DNA of 64,000 nt. It comes from Zonotrichia leucophrys gambelii (lineage: Eukaryota; Chordata; Aves; Passeriformes; Passerellidae). The stretch is from NCBI RefSeq assembly GCF_028769735.1, contig NC_088188.1, positions 1,550,001 through 1,614,000 of the forward strand, given 5' to 3'. The position numbers and the translations under genes were made by a program. Below, piece after piece: positions 59,851-64,000 of the stretch. The notes beneath the pieces are model-generated. The model was not told where the DNA came from. It did no database searches and worked only from the letters and a program-made list of their open reading frames with translations. Each line of letters starts with the position of its first letter. Position 1 is the first letter of the stretch.

Positions 59851-61442
59851 CCCAGTTACCTTCCTGTCAATCACTAAACCCACTCCCAAGCTCATTTTCA
59901 TTTAAAAAAGCAAATTATTAGAAAAGAGTGGTTCCAGAACTCCCATTTCTTGGAGCAAGTGATTACTTATTTCAGCAGTTAAAAAGAAGATGCAGTAAGT
60001 TTTATTTTAGCCAATTAAAGAAGTCCCACGTGAGCTCCCTGTCAGCCCCAACCCATTCCACGTGAGCAAAGCTGCCACTGGAACACTTCAATCAGCCTTA
60101 GCCTAGAATAAATTTGCCAGATCAGATCTTTACATGAAAACTGAATTTTAGGAAACTGCAGCTTTTCTTGCAAATCCTTTCAGGCACCGTGCCCTGCAGA
60201 GCAGCCAGTGAGATTTCCCTGACATTCCAGTGCAAGGCCAAGTTTTACCAGAGACTGCAGAGATTTAAAGCCACAGAATAACCTCACCTCCAGGTTCTGG
60301 GGCCCACTTCCCTTGTCAATTAACCTGTCAGCCAGCAGTCGGCTCTAATTAATTAAATCCTTTCTTAATGAAAAGAATTTGCCTTGAGCACAGTCTGTCA
60401 GCTCCAGAACCACTCTGCAATTGGGACATGTCACAGCAAACCCCATTAAATACCTGCAGGGAACCCAACACCAGCAGCAGCCTCACACTCCCCTTGCCTT
60501 GTGCAGACATTTCTGTTATTTTTCCATTCTCTACCCTGCTGCCACAAGAGGCTTTTTCCTCCTAAAGCTGCATTTGCCCCTGATGCACCTTTGTCCCAGC
60601 TGCTTGCAGATGTTTGTGTGTCCATCATCCCAGAGCAGAGGGGCTCCCAGACAAAACCCTAACACCTCTGAGAACACCTTCTTTGGGGAATATTTAGGGT
60701 CAGAGATGGAGATTTCTCAAATCAGCAGCAGTCATCCAGAACCTTGGCTCCAAGGATAAGATTTTAGATTATTTATTTTCAATTTTAACAGTGCCAGGCT
60801 GTGTGGATTCCATGGGCACTGAGAGTGCACAGACTCCCCACACTCCCTGGCCTGGAGCAGCCACAGCCTGGGAGGATGCCCAGACCCCATCCCTGTGAGT
60901 GCCTCCCCCAGGGGCAGCACATGGACACAGGGAGCATTCCCTGGCTGCACTGCATGAGGAAAACAGGGATAATCCTGTGCTAATGATCCCCCTGCTCCCC
61001 CTCACTTCAAAGGGCCTGGGATCACTGCTGTAATCTTCTGCAAGTGTTAGCAAACAAAATTACAAGTTTTAACTCTACAGGTTCCAACAGATTCCCCTTG
61101 CCCTCGGTGCAGCAACAGACTTAAAAATAGATGTAATGAGCAGCTTTGGATCTGCATAAATCCCCTCTGGAGTTCATTAATGATTTCATTTCTGGCAAGA
61201 CACCATGTCAAACGAGGGAGCATTATTAAAAACATACATATATTTATGTACCTGAAAGTGCATTCCTGCAGATGCTCAGGGAGAGGAGGAGGCTTTGTAA
61301 TTTTGGTTTACTTTTAAAGAACATGATTGTAACGGTGTGTAACTCTAAAGCCTTTTGTTCTCACAACTAATTGCAGCTCTCCAAGGGATGCCTGAATCTA
61401 CAATTATTTTTATATTTGAGAAAATGGGGTTTGAAGGTTTAG

Positions 61443-61905
61443 CTATGGAATCGTGGAGTGGTTGGGGTTGGAAAGGACCTTAAATTCCATCCAGTGCCAC
61501 CCCTGCCATGGCAGGGACCCCTCCCACTGTCCCAGGCTGCTCCCAGCCCTGTCCAGCCTGGCCTTGGGCACTGCCAGGGATCCAGGGGCAGCCCCAGCTG
61601 CTCTGGGCACCCTGTGCCAGGGCCTGCCCACCCTCACAGGGAACAATTCCTCATTCCAAATATCCCATCTATCCATCCCTGCCCTCTGGCAGTGGGAGCC
61701 ATTCCCCGGGTCCTGTCCCTCCAGCCCTTGTCCCCAGTCCCTCTCCAGCTCTCCTGGAGCCCCTTTAGGCCCTGCAAGACCACAATAAGGTCATTCCAGA
61801 GCCTCTCAGCAAAGCAGCTCTCACCTCTGGAGCACCTTCATGGCCTCCTCTGGGCTCATCCCAACCTTTCAAGTCCTCTACTCAAACACAACATCCCTGA
61901 TCCTG
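61443..61905 (-). mobile_element. CR1 LINE 3' fragment, minus, longest core copy
   Basis: Starts 'tatggaatcgtggagtggttggggttggaaaggaccttaaattccatcc', then the intact core, then 'ctctggcagtgggagccattccccgggtcctgtccctccagcccttgtccccagtccctctccagctctcctggagcccc'. It continues toward 'aaggtcattccagagcctctc', typical of CR1 further from its 3' end. The right edge is approximate. Confidence 0.9.
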
Positions 61906-62865
61906 CTGCTGTTGGTTCCTAATCCACCCAATAAACGTGAGTTATTGCTCCATGCAGTTCCCACTTCACACCAGGGCTGCTGGTGCATGAAATGCCAGGA
62001 TTGGGATTTCCTCCCAGGAATGGGATTTCATGCCAGGAATGTGCTGCTGACAAGGCAAGGTTCAGCACGTCCATCAGCAAAGCAGCCTCAGGAAATTCAC
62101 TCCTGGCTGACGAGTTGCTGTTGAAAGGAGAGAAATCTCCAACACACCGTGTCAGAAAGTATGTGCTGCCTCCACCTCCCTTTACTCCTCAGGGGAAAAG
62201 GTAAATAGACTATAAGCAATTTTATTTCAAAGAAAAAGAAAAATCTAACCTGCCTGAGATGAAGGGAAATCATTTACCTTTTCCTGTCAGAGCAAGTTCT
62301 CTGCCTGCTTTTTCCATATTAAAACCACAGCCCAACAGAATGGATTCACTCTATCCACAAAGGGCAAAGTTTAAGTTGCAGAGAGAAAATGAAAGCCCAG
62401 TGATAAACTCTGGGTTTTAAGCAGTGCTTAAGTTCCATGGTTAGCCAAAGGAAAGCAAATAAAACCTAAATATTCAAATGGAGACTGCTAAAGTCTGTTT
62501 ATCAATTCCTGAAGAACCAGCTCAAAGACAGAATCCTATTCCCTGCCTCCTGTTTGCATTTGGAAATTACTTTATCCATAATATGTTTACTAAAATAAGC
62601 AACATGAACACATAAATTCTGAAAGCAAACTTTTACCACTAACTAGGCTGAGCCCTGAGCTTTGAAGTCTCCATAGCTGCCCTGGTTATTTTGGCCACTC
62701 CTCATTCTGTCTGCTTGCAGCAGAAGAATCATAAAACATTGCAGAAAAATGCTACAGATTCCTTGCCAAAACAAGTAACATTCCCCTGTAGCATCTTTCT
62801 GAATCACAACATCACGGTGCTGCTTCTCCCTCTCCTCACCAGACTGCCTGCCTGAGCTCAGCAAG

Positions 62866-62925
62866 CAGCAGAACAGGAACAGGAGCTGGAGCTGGAGCAG
62901 GAGCAGGAACAGGAGCAGGAACATC
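62866..62925. repeat. CAGGAA / CTGGAG hexamer repeat
   Basis: About 60 bp of hexamers (aacagg, agctgg, agcagg) in head-to-tail order. On the minus strand it gives a short Leu-rich frame with no gene context. Confidence 0.85.
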
Positions 62926-63147
62926 CCCATCCCCTGCTCGGCTGCTGGGCACACACTGGGACTGAGCTGGCAGAAAATCCCAACCTGCTGCTCACTCACA
63001 AGCACAAAAAAGGAGTTAAAAACTGCTAAAACAGGAGCAATTCCAGGAATGTCAGGTTACAGAGTCTCTCACACATTTGTGAATATTCCTATTTTATTTT
63101 ATCCATGAAGTCACACAGGATTGGCAGTATCAGCTACTCAGAGGACC

Positions 63148-63440
63148 CCAAAAGGTTTGGGTGGGAAGGGACCTTAAAGCCCATCCAGTGCCACCCCTGC
63201 CATGGCAGGGACACCTCCCACTGTCCCAGGCTGCTCCCAGCCCTGTCCAGCCTGGCCTTGGGCACTGCCAGGGATCCAGGGGCAGCCCCAGCTGCTCTGG
63301 GCACCCTGTGCCAGGGCCTGCCCACCCTCACAGGGAACAATTCCTCATTCCCAATATCCCATCCATCCCTGCCCTCTTCAGTTTAAAGCCATTCCCTGTG
63401 TCCCCAGGCCCAGCTGTGAACTCCTGGCTGTGTTCCTGCA
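63148..63440 (-). mobile_element. CR1 LINE 3' fragment, minus
   Basis: Starts 'aaaggtttgggtgggaagggaccttaaagcccatcc' and carries the intact core. Over about 160 bp it is nearly identical to the copy at 61443. It then reads 'ccctcttcagtttaaagccattccctgtgtccccagg'. The right edge is approximate. Confidence 0.9.
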
Positions 63441-64000
63441 GCTCCCTGGACACCCCAGAGCCCCGTGCTGCTGGAGCCCCAGGGGATTTGGGGGATTTGT
63501 GGGGTGCCAGGAGGACAAGCAGAGCTGGGGCTGTGCTGCTGTGGGGAGGGCAGCACCCAGCACCCCCTGAGGGTGTGGGACTGTGCCCCCGTGCTGGCAC
63601 AGCCCAGCTGACCCAAAGGGCTGCAGGACAGTGACTGCCCCAAAGGGACTGTCCTGCTGGGGACACCTGATTCTGGGGACCCTGGTGCAGAACAAGAGGT
63701 TTCACTGCTTTTGTTTAAACTGCCAGAGCAATCAAAACCATCATTAGACACAAGTTACCAGCTAACATAATTTTTAAATATGCACAGCAATCAAGTTTAA
63801 ATGAATTATAATATCAGACTAAAAGGCACAGATGGATCACTTCCCATCACACCCACAGACCCCCTAAGATCACAGTATGTGAGTGCCACTGTTTTTTAAT
63901 TATTATTTCATCAAATGCCTCTGTTAAGCCTTTGTTCCAAGCTGCCAGCCCTGTACCTGCAGGAAGATGGCCATGGCCTGCCCTGGGCTGCTGAGGAGAT

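Larger units (their letters stand above)
34980..64000 (-). other. AUTS2: AUTS2 intron 6 (partial), no exon recognised
   Basis: At least 29 kb upstream of exon 7, running off the window. I looked on the minus strand for the expected upstream AUTS2 peptide (around LFNTVIVNK) and did not find it. Contents: CR1 fragments, almost all in gene orientation, a solo LTR (56284-56667), a minisatellite (57855-58497), an (ATCCC)n run and small tandem repeats, each listed separately. Stretches with nothing recognised: 35700-36900, 37050-40750, 42120-43900, 46020-47660, 47780-48400, 48770-50530, 50710-52320, 52650-53410, 53480-54660, 54830-56280, 56670-57850, 58500-59650, 59850-61440, 61910-62860, 62930-63140 and 63440-64000. 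Confidence 0.8.

Noticed and set aside
63957..64000. Possible exon end on the minus strand: CTGCAG followed by GTACAG
   Set aside because: The encoded peptide in any frame does not match known AUTS2 exon 6 sequence, and the 5' part is outside the window.

Overview
This window is vertebrate nuclear DNA, almost certainly from a bird and probably a songbird. It has no operons or dense gene packing. It carries one spliced gene on the minus strand plus many short CR1 LINE fragments in the avian style. Three long-terminal-repeat copies resemble ones I know from passerine genomes. The species call is inference.

The gene is the 3' four-fifths of AUTS2 (activator of transcription and developmental regulator; neurodevelopmental). 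Thirteen exons can be placed to the base, and every one has AG/GT boundaries. Phases chain without a break: 508+254+221+45+96+72+30+72+142+78+84+223+1240 nt, giving 1020 complete codons before a TAA stop at 7457-7459. Counted back from the last exon on the 19-exon human scheme, these are exons 7 to 19. Exons 1-6, with the N-terminus, lie beyond the right edge.

Layout by increasing coordinate: 1-5540 is the downstream flank with CR1 pieces and an expanded CR1-tail octamer repeat. About 5545-7456 is the AUTS2 3' UTR. 7457-34979 holds exons 19 to 7 with introns of 0.4-5 kb. 34980-64000 is about 29 kb of the intron upstream of exon 7, with no recognisable exon but a dozen or so CR1 fragments, a solo LTR, a 28-32 bp minisatellite and other tandem repeats.

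No second gene, RNA gene, CRISPR array or bacterial-type system was found, and I do not see a new biological system. Observations that deserve checking: (1) a sense-oriented LTR with TATA box and poly(A) signal ending about 70 bp upstream of exon 9, the exon that carries the His-rich HX repeat and near which mammals make short C-terminal AUTS2 isoforms; (2) a GTNNGT tandem donor on cassette exon 12; (3) a run of NAG acceptors at exon 8; (4) a 512-nt uninterrupted homopurine tract just inside intron 14; (5) an octamer satellite grown from a CR1 3' tail; (6) a diverged, duplicated, CpG-rich segment in exon 7.
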